64,000 nt of DNA from Geodermatophilus poikilotrophus (GTDB taxonomy: Bacteria; Actinomycetota; Actinomycetes; Mycobacteriales; Geodermatophilaceae). The stretch spans positions 310,001 through 374,000 of the forward strand of contig NZ_FOIE01000001.1 in NCBI RefSeq assembly GCF_900111455.1, read 5' to 3'. The notes beneath the pieces are model-generated. The model was not told where the DNA came from, did not search any database, and was given only the letters and a program-made list of their open reading frames with translations. Shown here piece after piece: positions 33,779 to 42,579 of this stretch. Numbering within the stretch: the stretch's first letter is position 1; each line of letters starts with the position of its first letter. The position numbers were made by a program, and so were the translations under genes.

Positions 33779-35085
33779 CGGCCTGCTCCGAGGATCTCGA
33801 AGGCGGCGTCCCCGGCCGGCACCCCGGACGAGCCGTCCCGGGTGTGAGCCGCGTGGGCGAGGTAGCCGCGCTGGGTCTGGATGTGGTCGGCCAGGTACTT
33901 CGCGTCGTGCCACACGCCCCAGATGAAGCTGGAGCCACGCCGCGAGAGCCACGGCAGCCCGAGGAAGTAGATGCCCGGCTCGGTCGAGACACCACGCCGG
34001 TGCTGCGGTCGGCCGCGCTCGTCGAGCGCGCCCACCTGCAGCCAGCCGTAGTCCGCGGCGTACCCGGTCGCCCAGATGATGGACGTCACCCCGGCCGCGG
34101 CGAGGTCGAGCTCGAGGAGCGGATCGGTGACGCACGCCGGGTCGGGGCCGAGGACGTGCGCCGAGCGCTCCTCGGGCAGGTCCAGACCGTTGCGCTCGAC
34201 GTAGGCGTCGGCCTCGTCGAGCAGCGCCAGGTAGCTGGCATCGCCCGCGGCGATGTGCGCACCGAGGTCGGGCCGGAACCTCAGCACCCCCGCGTCGAAC
34301 GAGGCCGTCATGCCGACGAGGTGGATGCCACCGGCAGCCAGTGCCCGGAAGTCGACGGTCCGGCCACCGCGCGCACCGCTGACCGCAATGGTGACGTGCT
34401 CCGCGCCCTGGGCCGGCGTGTCGGCGTCCCACTTGCCGAGGACACCGAGCCACCAGCAGAAGTCGCGGCCCCGGTAGCTGCGGGGTGGCCGCTCGTGCGG
34501 TCCGACGGAGAGGAAGACGCGCCGGCCCGACCGGTTGAGCTCGTCGGCGATCTGCACCCCGGACGACCCGGCCCCGACGACCAGGACGCCACCCTCGGGC
34601 AGCTGCTCCGGGTTGCGGTAGGAGTTCGAGTGCAGCTGCAGCGGCACGGCGCCCTCCGGCACGATCGGAGGGACGACGGGCCGCTGGAACGGCCCCGTGG
34701 CCGCGACGACGAAATGGGCCTCGAGCGCGCCGTCCGACGTCTCGACGCGGAAACCGGGCCGACCGACGTTCCTGGTCACCGACGTCACCTCGACGCCGCA
34801 CCGGATGGGCGCGCCGAACTTCTCCGCATAGGTGACGAAGTAGTCCGCGACCTGCTCCTTCGGCGCGAAGGCATCGGCGTCGACGTCGGCGAACTCCATG
34901 CCCGGGAAGCGGTCGTGCCAGGCCGGCCCGTTGGCCACCAGGGAGTCCCACCGCCCGGAGCGCCACTTCTCCGCGACACGGCCCTTCTCCAGGACCACGT
35001 GGGGCACCCCGGCTGCGGTCAGGTGCTCGCTCATGGCCACGCCGGCCTGTCCGCCGCCGACCACGACGACCTCGCACTCTTCCAT
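33775..35085 (-). CDS. Flavin-containing NAD(P)H monooxygenase (FMO/CzcO-like)
   Basis: A 436-residue flavoprotein. FAD binding is shown by VVVVGGGQAGVAMSEHL at the N-terminus, NADPH binding by VLVVGAGSSGVQIADEL in the middle, and the FMO-like region is ATGPFQRPVVPP leading to LHSNSY. A late ATGY motif (IIWATGYAADYGW) is also conserved. Such enzymes hydroxylate nitrogen or carbon atoms or do Baeyer-Villiger oxidations. The start at 35085 gives the Rossmann fold at once. It heads the five-gene overlapping operon; in the histamine hypothesis it would oxidise imidazoleacetate. Confidence 0.88.
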   Translation of the reverse strand: MEECEVVVVGGGQAGVAMSEHLTAAGVPHVVLEKGRVAEKWRSGRWDSLVANGPAWHDRFPGMEFADVDADAFAPKEQVADYFVTYAEKFGAPIRCGVEVTSVTRNVGRPGFRVETSDGALEAHFVVAATGPFQRPVVPPIVPEGAVPLQLHSNSYRNPEQLPEGGVLVVGAGSSGVQIADELNRSGRRVFLSVGPHERPPRSYRGRDFCWWLGVLGKWDADTPAQGAEHVTIAVSGARGGRTVDFRALAAGGIHLVGMTASFDAGVLRFRPDLGAHIAAGDASYLALLDEADAYVERNGLDLPEERSAHVLGPDPACVTDPLLELDLAAAGVTSIIWATGYAADYGWLQVGALDERGRPQHRRGVSTEPGIYFLGLPWLSRRGSSFIWGVWHDAKYLADHIQTQRGYLAHAAHTRDGSSGVPAGDAAFEILGAGR

Positions 35086-35175
35086 CGACACGACACCCCT
35101 CCACATCGCGCCACGGCACGGACGTGCGCGTGGCTGCTGCCGAGGGCCACTCTCGGGTCGCGGCGGACTCCTGTC

Positions 35176-35190
35176 CAACAGATGTTGTTG
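35176..35190. promoter_or_regulatory. Inverted repeat upstream of the monooxygenase operon
   Basis: CAACA-N5-TGTTG lies about 90 bp upstream of the flavin monooxygenase start, in the only non-coding stretch between it and the TetR gene. It may be an operator for a separate operon promoter. The dyad is short, so support is limited. Confidence 0.35.
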
Positions 35191-35205
35191 TTCCGCAGGA
35201 TCGCA

Positions 35206-35853
35206 TTATCCGATGCTGCACCCCGGGTCGAGGAGCACCGTCCCCGTCATCGTGCCGAGACAGCTGAGCAGCAGCGTGGCCGCGCGCCGGCGGTCGATCG
35301 AGCGGTTGCGGGCGACGATGTGGAGTCCGTAGGCGTCCTCCAGGACGACCGCGGTCGCCGCCACGTCCTCCGCAGGTGCGGACAGGACGAACTCTCCCTC
35401 CTGCTCGCCGCGGCGGAGGACGGACGCGTAGAGCGCCACCTCGCGGTCGAAGAGGTCGGTCATCAGCCCGGCGTGCGTCTCGTCCCGAGCGGCGTGCAGG
35501 TGCAGTTCGTACAGGCAGTGGCAGATCTCGTCGTCCGCTCCGACGGGGAGCCCGCCGGCGACCAGGGCACGGAGGCGGGCGGCGCCGTCGGCCAGGCCCT
35601 CGATGGTGCGCAACCGGCCCCAGTAGAAGCGGTCGACCGAGTCCTGGTGGACGTCCACGAGCAGCCGGTCGAGCTCTGGGAAGTAGTAGGAGACCAGGCC
35701 GGCCGAGATCCCTGCCTGCGCGGCGACGTCCTTGACCCGGAGGCCACGAACTCCTCGCGCCACGATCGCCCGGCGCGCGGCGGCGATGATGTTGCGCCGC
35801 CGAGCCGTCTGCTCCCTGGGGCGGGCCACATCAGCCGCCGAGATGAGGGGCAT
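35206..35853 (-). CDS. TetR family transcriptional regulator (BetI-like)
   Basis: A 215-residue TetR regulator. The HTH is RNIIAAARRAIVARGVRGLRVKDVAAQAGISAGLVSYYFPELDRLL (about residues 20-66). The C-terminal ligand domain is helical, with BetI-like segments (HLHAARDETHAGLM, DRRRAATLLLSCLGTMTG). It diverges from the copper amine oxidase gene with a long perfect inverted repeat between them, and lies upstream of the monooxygenase operon in the same direction. Regulation by an amine or its aldehyde is likely. Confidence 0.9.
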   Translation of the reverse strand: MPLISAADVARPREQTARRRNIIAAARRAIVARGVRGLRVKDVAAQAGISAGLVSYYFPELDRLLVDVHQDSVDRFYWGRLRTIEGLADGAARLRALVAGGLPVGADDEICHCLYELHLHAARDETHAGLMTDLFDREVALYASVLRRGEQEGEFVLSAPAEDVAATAVVLEDAYGLHIVARNRSIDRRRAATLLLSCLGTMTGTVLLDPGCSIG

Positions 35854-35904
35854 CGGGAATCGGCATGGCACTCCTGCTAGGAGGGGGCTGGCATCCGGCG
35901 GGGA

Positions 35905-35928
35905 TTCTTTGCAGAGTGTCGCAAAGAA
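35905..35928. promoter_or_regulatory. TetR operator candidate
   Basis: TTCTTTGC (35905-35912) and GCAAAGAA (35921-35928) are perfect 8-bp inverted arms around an 8-nt spacer, 30 bp upstream of the copper amine oxidase start and 52 bp upstream of the TetR start. It is probably where the TetR protein represses both divergent genes. Confidence 0.78.
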
Positions 35929-35958
35929 CTCGCTCGCCCGGCGCACCGAGGAGCAACC

Positions 35959-37917
35959 GTGCAGACAGCAGCAGCCGCCCACCCGCTCGACCGGCTCTCC
36001 GCGGCCGAGATCGAGCACAACCGCAAGCTGCTGGAGCAGGCGGGGCTGGTCGGCAGCACGACCCGGTTCCCCCTCGTCCTCCTCGACGAGCCGGCCAAGG
36101 CGACGGTTCTCTCGTGGTCTCCCGGTGACCCGGTCGAGCGGCGGGTCCGCACCACCCTGCTCGACCGGTCCTCCGGCGAGGTGACCGAGGCCGTCACCTC
36201 CCTGACCGACGGCGCCGTGGTCGGCCGCAGGACCGTGGACGTCCGTACCGAGGGCCAACCGCCGATCATGGCGGAGGAGTTCGCACTCGTCGAGGAGATC
36301 CTCTGGGCCGACGAGGGCTGGTGCGCCGCGATGGCGGCCCGTGGGCTGGACGACCCCCGCAGGATCCGGGTCTCGGCACTGAGCGCCGGCGCCTTCGACA
36401 TCGCCGGCGAGGAGGGACGCCGCCTCGTGCGCTGCCTGTCCTTCCTCCAGCTCGACGACTCGGACAACATCTGGGCGCACCCCATCGACGGCGTGGTGGC
36501 CTACGTCGACCTGATCACCGCCGAGGTCGTCGAGCTCATCGATGACGGTGTCTTCCCGTTGAACCGCGAGCGCGCCGACTTCCAGCCGAGTCCGGTCACG
36601 CAGCGGGAGAGCCAGCGGCCCATCGAGATCACCCAGCCGGACGGTCCGAGCTTCACGGTCGACGGGGACGTCGTCACGTGGGAGAAGTGGCGGTTCCGCA
36701 TCGGGTTCGACCAGGTGGAGGGACTGACGCTGCACCAGATCGGGTTCGAGGACGGGGAGCGCCTGCGACCGGTGATCTACCGCGCGTCCGTCGCGGAGAT
36801 GGTCGTGCCCTACGGCGACCCGTCCCCCGTCCGGTTCTGGCAGAACTACTTCGACGCCGGTGAGTACTCGCTCGGCAAGGAGGCGAACTCCCTCACGCTG
36901 GGCTGCGACTGCCTGGGCGAGATCCGGTACTTCGCCGCAGTGATCGCCGACGACGACGGACGACCCCGCTCCCTCGCCAACGCGATCTGCATGCACGAGG
37001 AGGACCACGGCGTCCTCTGGAAGCACACCGACAGCTACAACGGCACGAGTTCGGTGCGCCGGCAGCGCCGGCTGGTCATCTCCTTCTTCATCACCGTGGG
37101 CAACTACGACTACGGCTTCTACTGGTACCTCTACCTCGACGGAACCATCGAGCTGGAGTGCAAGGCGACCGGCGTCGTCTTCGCCTCTGCCTACCCCGGC
37201 CCGCGGCCCGACGGCTCGGAGTACCCGTGGGCCTCGGAGATCGCCCCCGGCGTGGGAGCCCCGTACCACCAGCACCTGTTCTCCGCCCGGCTGGACATGA
37301 TGGTCGACGGTCCCCTCAACGCCGTCGACGAGGTGGAGGCCCGCCGGGTGCCGGTGGGACCGGACAACCCCTACGGCAACGGCTTCACCCGGTCGGTCAC
37401 GCGGCTGCGGCGCGAGTCGGAGGCCGCGCGGCTGGCCGACGGCTCGGTCGGGCGCGCCTGGCACGTGGTCAACGGCGGAGCGACCAACCAGCTCGGTCAG
37501 CCGACCGCCTACGCCCTCCTCCCCGAAGGCCAGCCGACCCTCCTCGCCGACCCGAGCTCGTCCATCGCCCGGCGGGCCGCCTTCACGACCCGGCACCTCT
37601 GGGTCACGGCGTACGACGAGGCCGAGCGGTATCCCTCCGGCCAGTACGTCAACCAGAACCCCGGCAACACCGGTATCGACACCTGGGTGCGCGCCGACCG
37701 GGACATCGACGGTGCCGACGTGGTCCTGTGGCACACCTTCGGGCTCACGCACTTCCCGCGGCCGGAGGACTGGCCGATCATGCCCGTCGACCACGCCGGT
37801 TTCGTCCTCAAGCCGGTCGGCTTCTTCGACCGGAACCCCGCTCTGGACGCGCCTGAGCCGGCATCCCGCCACTGCAGCTCCGGCGAGGTGGGTGACGGCC
37901 GTCCGGCCTGCCACTGA
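35959..37917 (+). CDS. Copper-containing primary-amine oxidase
   Basis: A 652-residue copper amine oxidase that converts a primary amine to aldehyde, ammonia and hydrogen peroxide. The TPQ cofactor precursor is Y383 in the NYDY motif; the catalytic-base aspartate is D299 in YFDAGEYSLG; copper ligands are H437 and H439 (PYHQHLF) and H598 (GLTHFP). These spacings match Arthrobacter globiformis amine oxidases closely, a group that includes phenethylamine and histamine oxidases. There is no signal peptide. The GTG start has GAGGAG upstream. It is the catabolic entry enzyme of the cluster, divergent from a TetR gene. Confidence 0.95.
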   Translation: MQTAAAAHPLDRLSAAEIEHNRKLLEQAGLVGSTTRFPLVLLDEPAKATVLSWSPGDPVERRVRTTLLDRSSGEVTEAVTSLTDGAVVGRRTVDVRTEGQPPIMAEEFALVEEILWADEGWCAAMAARGLDDPRRIRVSALSAGAFDIAGEEGRRLVRCLSFLQLDDSDNIWAHPIDGVVAYVDLITAEVVELIDDGVFPLNRERADFQPSPVTQRESQRPIEITQPDGPSFTVDGDVVTWEKWRFRIGFDQVEGLTLHQIGFEDGERLRPVIYRASVAEMVVPYGDPSPVRFWQNYFDAGEYSLGKEANSLTLGCDCLGEIRYFAAVIADDDGRPRSLANAICMHEEDHGVLWKHTDSYNGTSSVRRQRRLVISFFITVGNYDYGFYWYLYLDGTIELECKATGVVFASAYPGPRPDGSEYPWASEIAPGVGAPYHQHLFSARLDMMVDGPLNAVDEVEARRVPVGPDNPYGNGFTRSVTRLRRESEAARLADGSVGRAWHVVNGGATNQLGQPTAYALLPEGQPTLLADPSSSIARRAAFTTRHLWVTAYDEAERYPSGQYVNQNPGNTGIDTWVRADRDIDGADVVLWHTFGLTHFPRPEDWPIMPVDHAGFVLKPVGFFDRNPALDAPEPASRHCSSGEVGDGRPACH

Positions 37918-38143
37918 CACCTCGACGGACGTGGCCCATCGCGACCGCGCCCTACCGACAGGCATCGTCGACCCACCGCTCGGGCACCCGTCAGGGGCCT
38001 CCAGGCTGCGGGCCGGACCTGCCTGCGCGGACCCGGTGCGATGAGTGGCCGGCACGCACCGGCAGCGACAGCGGCCGCTGCGCGGGCGGCTGGTGGCCCT
38101 CGAGTCAGGGCTCGAAGCCAACTCCGGGTCACCGCGGCAGAGG
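37918..38143. other. Gene-free stretch before repeat copy C
   Basis: Together with copy C and the sequence up to 38483 this is a 566-base gap. I see no coding potential or dyad in the first 226 bases; the rest holds repeat copy C and a partial repeat at 38381. Confidence 0.5.
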
Positions 38144-38260
38144 CAGCCGGGTGCGTGTGCAGCGAGTCGCCCCTCGGACACAGCCCCGCCCCACGGTCCT
38201 CGAGATCAGGACGCCGGGGCGTACCCGTGTCCGGGCCTCTCAGGTCCTCGTGATGCCGGC
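38144..38260 (+). repeat. att-like repeat, copy C
   Basis: The copy opens with GCAGCCGGGTGCGTGTG, then CCCCTCGGACAC (38170-38181), a hairpin at 38189-38219 (CCCC/GGGG outer, GTCCT/AGGAC inner) and a second dyad GGGCCT/AGGTCC followed by CGTGATGCCGGCG. The inner stem differs from copies A and B by paired changes. It lies 3' of the minus-strand SNF2 gene. Confidence 0.7.
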
Positions 38261-38380
38261 GGTTCGCCACCTGGTCGACGAGGTGCGAGCCGCCGACGGG
38301 ACCGCCAGGACGATCGTCATGCGCGGCTGACCACCGCGCTCCCCCTCCCGGGACCCAGCGGTGAGCGGCTTCCACGGCGC

Positions 38381-38404
38381 GGTGCCCACGTCCCCCTCGG
38401 GCAC
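38381..38404 (+). repeat. Partial att-like repeat, copy H
   Basis: ACGTCCCCCTCGGGCAC matches the tRNA-like part of copy E but lacks the following hairpin. It lies 80 bp before the SNF2 gene 3' end and may be a fragment left by rearrangement. Confidence 0.4.
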
Positions 38405-38483
38405 CCGGACCGGAGCCCTCGCGGGTCGGGCGACCGTGGGGGCTCCGGCGCTGCTCGACCCGTCCCTGCTCGGTGCCCGTCGG

Positions 38484-40628
38484 TCAGGCCGCGCCCGACT
38501 GCGGCACGGCCGACAGCGCCTCGGTCAACAGCGTGACCAGCGCCTCGAGCTGCACGTCGGCCGACGACGAGACCTCCTCATCCGACCCGTCGAGCGCACG
38601 GGCGGCGAGCCCCGCCTTGCTGTCGATCAGCTCCGCGATCCGGGCGTCGATGGTCTGCGCAGCGATGATGCGCCACGCGGTGACGGGCTCGGTCTGACCG
38701 ATGCGATGGCTGCGGTCGATGGCCTGGGTCTGCTCCGCATCGGTCCAGGACAGCTCGGCGAGCACGATGTTCGAGGCGACCTGCAGGTTCAGGCCCACGC
38801 CGGCTGCGGTCAACGAGCAGACCGCGACGGCGACATCCGGGTCGTTGACGAAGGCGTCGATGTTCCTCTGCCGCGACGCGGGCGACTGGTCCCCACGGAT
38901 CGACGAGAACCGGACCCCCTGCCGGGCGAAGGTGTCCTCGGCCGCATCCATCACGTCGACGTGCTTGGCGAAGAAGACGACCTTGCCGGCGCTGCGGGCC
39001 AGCTGGGCCGCGTAGTCCGCGGCGAGGCCGGCCTTCGCCTGGCCGATGCGCCGCATCATGCTGAACACGTTCCCGCCGGCCTGCGCGGTGGTCGCGTCCT
39101 TGAGCTCCCACCGGGCCACCCGACGCACGAGGTCGTGGTCGATGCCCCCGACGACGGCAGCGGCCGAGCGGTTCGCGAGCGCGGTCTCGTACCGCGCCAC
39201 CATCCGGCGGGCGAGCTCCCGCTCGGCCGCGCGGATCGACCGGCCGGCCGGCCCGTCCAGCTCGACGGGGAGATCGGCGATGCGGCGGGCGGGGATGTCC
39301 GCGGCCACGTCGACCTTGCGCCGGCGGACGATCCCGAGGTCGATCACGCGCCGGCGGGCGACGGCGTAGAAGCCGGGGTCGGCGGGCGTCAGGCCGGTGT
39401 CCTCGAGCGCGTCCATCAGCTCGCCGAGCGGCTTGGCGTCGTCGATCCAACCGAGGAACTGCCAGATGGCGCGGAAGTCCTCGATGTCGTTGATCAGCGG
39501 GGTGCCGGTGAGGGCCATCAGCAGAGGCCGCGGGGTGCGGGACCGGATGCGGTTCGAGAGCTCCAGCACGTGCTGCGAGCGCTGGGATGTCTTGTTCTTG
39601 ATGAAGTGGGCCTCGTCGAGGACCATCCCGCGGAAGCCCAGGTCGCCGAGCCAACCCACGTGGCGGTCGAGCACCTCGTAGTTGACGACGATGATGTCGG
39701 CGAAGCCGTCGATCGTGTCACCGTCGCCCTGGACCACGGTTGCCGCGCGGTGGGGGGTCCAGCGGCCGGCCTCCCGGGCCCAGTTGGTCTTGACGACGTT
39801 CGGCACGACCACGAGCAGCGGGTAGGCGTTCACCGCGTCCGCGGCGACCAGTGCCTGGGCCGTCTTGCCCAGACCCGGCTCGTCAGCGAGGAGGAAGCTC
39901 CGGTGACCGGCCGCGGCCGCGGCAACGAGCTGGGCCTGGTGCGGCATCAGCGCCAGACCCTCCACCGCGCCCCGCGACGACGGCGCGGGGAGGGGCATGC
40001 ACGCCGAGTCCCCGCCACCGGCGCGCTCGAAGGAGCTGAGGAGCGGGCCGATCAGCTCCCAGCCGGCCAGGCGGCGCGGACGGGCGGTCCGCTCCCGAGC
40101 AGCGGAGAAGTCGGGTGCGAGGAAGGGGTTGGCCATCTGTCGGGAGATCACCGACTGCGGCACGACGCGGCGCTCAGGAGTCGCGGGCGCAGCCGGGGTC
40201 TCGGTCGGCGGGACCTCCTCGGGCGCCGGCTCGACGCCGACGGTCCGCAGCATGTCTCGCTTGAGCGCCTGGGCCGCATCGGAGGCGATGGCGTCCTCGG
40301 CGAGCAGCGCCAGCAACCCAGCGTCTTGCACAGCGGTCGTCGCGAGGATGGTCGCGATGCCGTCCAGGCGCTTGAGCTGCTCGGCCCGATGACTGTCGCT
40401 GCCGGACGGCTCAGCCTGGACGCGGGCGCGCTCCTCGCGCAGCAGCAGGGCGACGGCCTGGAACTGCGTGCGTACGGCCGGCGTGACACGGCCGCGCTGG
40501 GTGGCCGCCTCGACCTCACGGACGGCTCGAGCGAGCACCACGACGATGTCGCCACGATGGCGGACCCGTCGCTGGTCCCGCGCCGCGCTCCGGCGAGCAC
40601 CCGCCTTGCGCTGGCCTGGTCGTGCCAC
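38484..40628 (-). CDS. SNF2-family DEAD/DEAH helicase-like ATPase
   Basis: A 714-residue SWI2/SNF2 ATPase. Residues ~1-200 are unrecognised, helical and charged, ending in a proline-rich linker (PPTETPAAPATPERR). The motor has DEPGLGKTAQA (Walker A) near 247, VLDEAHFIKN near 336, LTGTPLIND, and late SHRIGQTEPV, all diagnostic of SNF2. GTG at 40628 has GAGGAGGAG upstream; the frame continues to 40778 without a better start. No nuclease or methyltransferase domain is fused and none is adjacent. In an island, such lone SNF2 proteins may belong to defence or element maintenance, or to DNA repair. Confidence 0.88.
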   Translation of the reverse strand: MARPGQRKAGARRSAARDQRRVRHRGDIVVVLARAVREVEAATQRGRVTPAVRTQFQAVALLLREERARVQAEPSGSDSHRAEQLKRLDGIATILATTAVQDAGLLALLAEDAIASDAAQALKRDMLRTVGVEPAPEEVPPTETPAAPATPERRVVPQSVISRQMANPFLAPDFSAARERTARPRRLAGWELIGPLLSSFERAGGGDSACMPLPAPSSRGAVEGLALMPHQAQLVAAAAAGHRSFLLADEPGLGKTAQALVAADAVNAYPLLVVVPNVVKTNWAREAGRWTPHRAATVVQGDGDTIDGFADIIVVNYEVLDRHVGWLGDLGFRGMVLDEAHFIKNKTSQRSQHVLELSNRIRSRTPRPLLMALTGTPLINDIEDFRAIWQFLGWIDDAKPLGELMDALEDTGLTPADPGFYAVARRRVIDLGIVRRRKVDVAADIPARRIADLPVELDGPAGRSIRAAERELARRMVARYETALANRSAAAVVGGIDHDLVRRVARWELKDATTAQAGGNVFSMMRRIGQAKAGLAADYAAQLARSAGKVVFFAKHVDVMDAAEDTFARQGVRFSSIRGDQSPASRQRNIDAFVNDPDVAVAVCSLTAAGVGLNLQVASNIVLAELSWTDAEQTQAIDRSHRIGQTEPVTAWRIIAAQTIDARIAELIDSKAGLAARALDGSDEEVSSSADVQLEALVTLLTEALSAVPQSGAA

Positions 40629-41014
40629 AGACTCCTCCTCTGGAATGCCGGCCTCGGTGACCGCGGCAGCATGCCGCACAGTCCCGCGGACGGGGCGCAC
40701 CGCGCCCCGGGGCGGGGCCTGGTCCGCCGACGCCCAGCCGACCTGCGGATCTCCGGCGATCGACGCCGCGGGCTCCAACGGCTCTCAGGGGGACCCGGAG
40801 CCGCCGGGGTTGGGCTGGTGACCACGGACCGAGGGAATCGACGCCGGACGACCGGCTGTTGTCTCGTCGTCGGTAGCTCGCTCGTGTCAACGCGTGCGAG
40901 GGCGTCAGATTCCCGGCCGGTCATCCGCTGGACCGAAGACGGCCGGAACCGGTGAGGGCAGCGACGGAGAGGGCGCTCGAGGAGGGGCGAGCAGATCGGC
41001 CGCGCAGCGACCCC
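40629..41014. other. Gene-free stretch upstream of the SNF2 gene
   Basis: The full gap to the next gene is about 600 bases and includes repeat copy D. In these 386 bases I find no convincing coding sequence; it should contain the SNF2 promoter. Confidence 0.4.
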
Positions 41015-41090
41015 GCAGCCGTGTGCGCATGCAGCGAGTCGCCCCCCGGACGCCGAGTTGCCCCCCACGGCTTCTGCGCCGGTGCGAGGT
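41015..41090 (+). repeat. att-like repeat, copy D (degenerate)
   Basis: GCAGCCGTGTGCGCATGC and AGCGAGTCGCCCC closely match the leader of copy C, followed by CCGGACGC in place of TCGGACAC. The hairpin part is decayed (CCCCCCACGG ... CCGGTGCG). It lies 3' of the minus-strand SDR gene. Confidence 0.55.
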
Positions 41091-41232
41091 CACTCCTCCT
41101 GTGCTGGCACGTCCGCTCGATGTCTGGAGGGCCACATCGGCCAGCCGGCCCGGAGTCTCGGGCACCTCGAACCACCCCGTGTCTGGTCGAGGCACTGGCT
41201 GCGGCGGTCCTCGTCGGGCGACCCGGTCGCTG

Positions 41233-42141
41233 TCACGAACGCGTCGTCAGGCCCTGCCGCAGCTCGTCCATGGCTCGCGCGAGGCTCACCCGCGGCACCC
41301 AGCCCCACCGGCGCGCGCGGTCGGTGAGCAGCTGCCCGGTCCAGACCGGCTCGTCGGTCCACTCGGGCACGACGCCCAGCGCGTCGGTCACCGTGCCGAG
41401 GTAGTCCCGCCAGGTCGCAGCCTCGCCCGCGACGATGACCGGGGTCGTGCCACCGGCCACGGGGCCTCGCTCCGGGTCGTCGGCGGTCGCGACGGCGCCC
41501 GTGGCGACGTCCGCGATCAAGGCCGCCAGGTCGTCGACGTGCACCCAGGCCCAGGTCTTGGCCGGGTTCGCCCGGCGCTCACCGTTCCGGATTCCCTGCG
41601 GTCGCAGGGTGTTCCAGACCGACGTGTCGCCGGCGCCCGTGATCGCCGGCGGTCGGACCAGCACGGTCGTGAGCCCGCCCACCTGCGCCAGCGCGGCGTC
41701 GGTGGCGTTCTTGGTGTCGGGGTAGTCGCCGCTCTCCTCGGGCAGGAGGGCACCGTCCTCGGCCACGTCCCCGACACCGGCCGAGCGGTCGTAGACCCCG
41801 GCCGTGGACACGTGCACGAACCGGGCGACGCCGGCGTCCCGGGCAGCCCGAGTGAGGACCGGCGTGCCCTCGACCCCCACCCGGTGCTGCTCGTCTCGGG
41901 ACGAGCCCATCGGGTGGACCGTCGTGACGACCGCGTCGGCGCCCTGGGTCACCGCGCGGGCGAGGCCCTCGTCGGCGAAGTCGCCGACGTGCTCGGTGAC
42001 TCCGTCGAGCGCAGGCGCGCTGCCGACGCGGCGGACGACGGCGCGCACCCGCGCCGACCGCTCGACGAGCGCCCGGCATACCGCGGCGCCCACCAACCCG
42101 TTCGCACCGGTCACCACGACCACGGGGGAGGACTCGGCCAT
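41233..42141 (-). CDS. NAD-dependent epimerase/dehydratase (extended SDR)
   Basis: A 302-residue atypical or extended SDR. The cofactor motif VVTGANGLVGAAVCRAL lies at residues 9-25, the catalytic serine is in FVHVSTAGVYD and the tyrosine/lysine pair in DYPDTKNATDAAL. VHVDDLAALIADVA is typical of nucleoside-sugar epimerase-like proteins. The C-terminal domain is short, so the substrate may be a small carbonyl compound. It is a single gene between repeat copies D and E. The ATG at 42141 places the Rossmann motif at the right distance. Confidence 0.87.
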   Translation of the reverse strand: MAESSPVVVVTGANGLVGAAVCRALVERSARVRAVVRRVGSAPALDGVTEHVGDFADEGLARAVTQGADAVVTTVHPMGSSRDEQHRVGVEGTPVLTRAARDAGVARFVHVSTAGVYDRSAGVGDVAEDGALLPEESGDYPDTKNATDAALAQVGGLTTVLVRPPAITGAGDTSVWNTLRPQGIRNGERRANPAKTWAWVHVDDLAALIADVATGAVATADDPERGPVAGGTTPVIVAGEAATWRDYLGTVTDALGVVPEWTDEPVWTGQLLTDRARRWGWVPRVSLARAMDELRQGLTTRS

Positions 42142-42242
42142 GCGGTCCACACTGCCAGCGACCGCACGACGACGCCCGCTGCGCGGCACGTCGCGGAGCG
42201 GGGGTGCCCCGTGGCCCGACGGCCGGCCTCCCGACAGGCCGG

Positions 42243-42340
42243 AGCCGCGTGCGTACGTGGCGAGTCCCCCTCGGGCACTCCTCCGCCTCGGTGTCCCTGC
42301 AGGTCAGTGGCCCGGGGCGTCCGCATGAAGAGGTCCTCGG
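42243..42340 (+). repeat. att-like repeat, copy E
   Basis: The copy has AGCCGCGTGCGTACGTGG, CGAGTCCCCCTCGGGCAC (tRNA T-arm and acceptor-like), a hairpin with CCCTG/CAGTG and CTCGG/CCGGG stems, and GAGGTCCTC as the second dyad. It lies 3' of the minus-strand hydrolase gene. The neighbouring sequence to 42579 has no gene. Confidence 0.65.
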
Positions 42341-42579
42341 CGACCCCGCACCTGGCGCCGGCGCAGCGGGCAGGCGTCCTCCGGGACCGTGCTGCGGCGC
42401 CACCGGCACCGGTCCGTCACCGCTCCCCGTGCCGACCGGGCGGCTCCTCGAGGTCGGCGGAGCGTCCCGCACCGGTCGGCGGAACGCCGGCCGGTGCGGG
42501 AGCCGGGAGTGGAGCGCGGTCTCCCCGGACCGTACGGCGGTCGTCCGTCATCGGAGCCGGGCACGGCTGGTCGGACCGG

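Noticed and set aside
30068..35085. A nitrosuccinate (CreE/CreD-like) pathway from the monooxygenase and aspartase-family lyase
   Set aside because: The lyase has the full aspartase signature and the monooxygenase is FMO/CzcO-like; RidA, DUF1028 and M20 genes do not fit that pathway.
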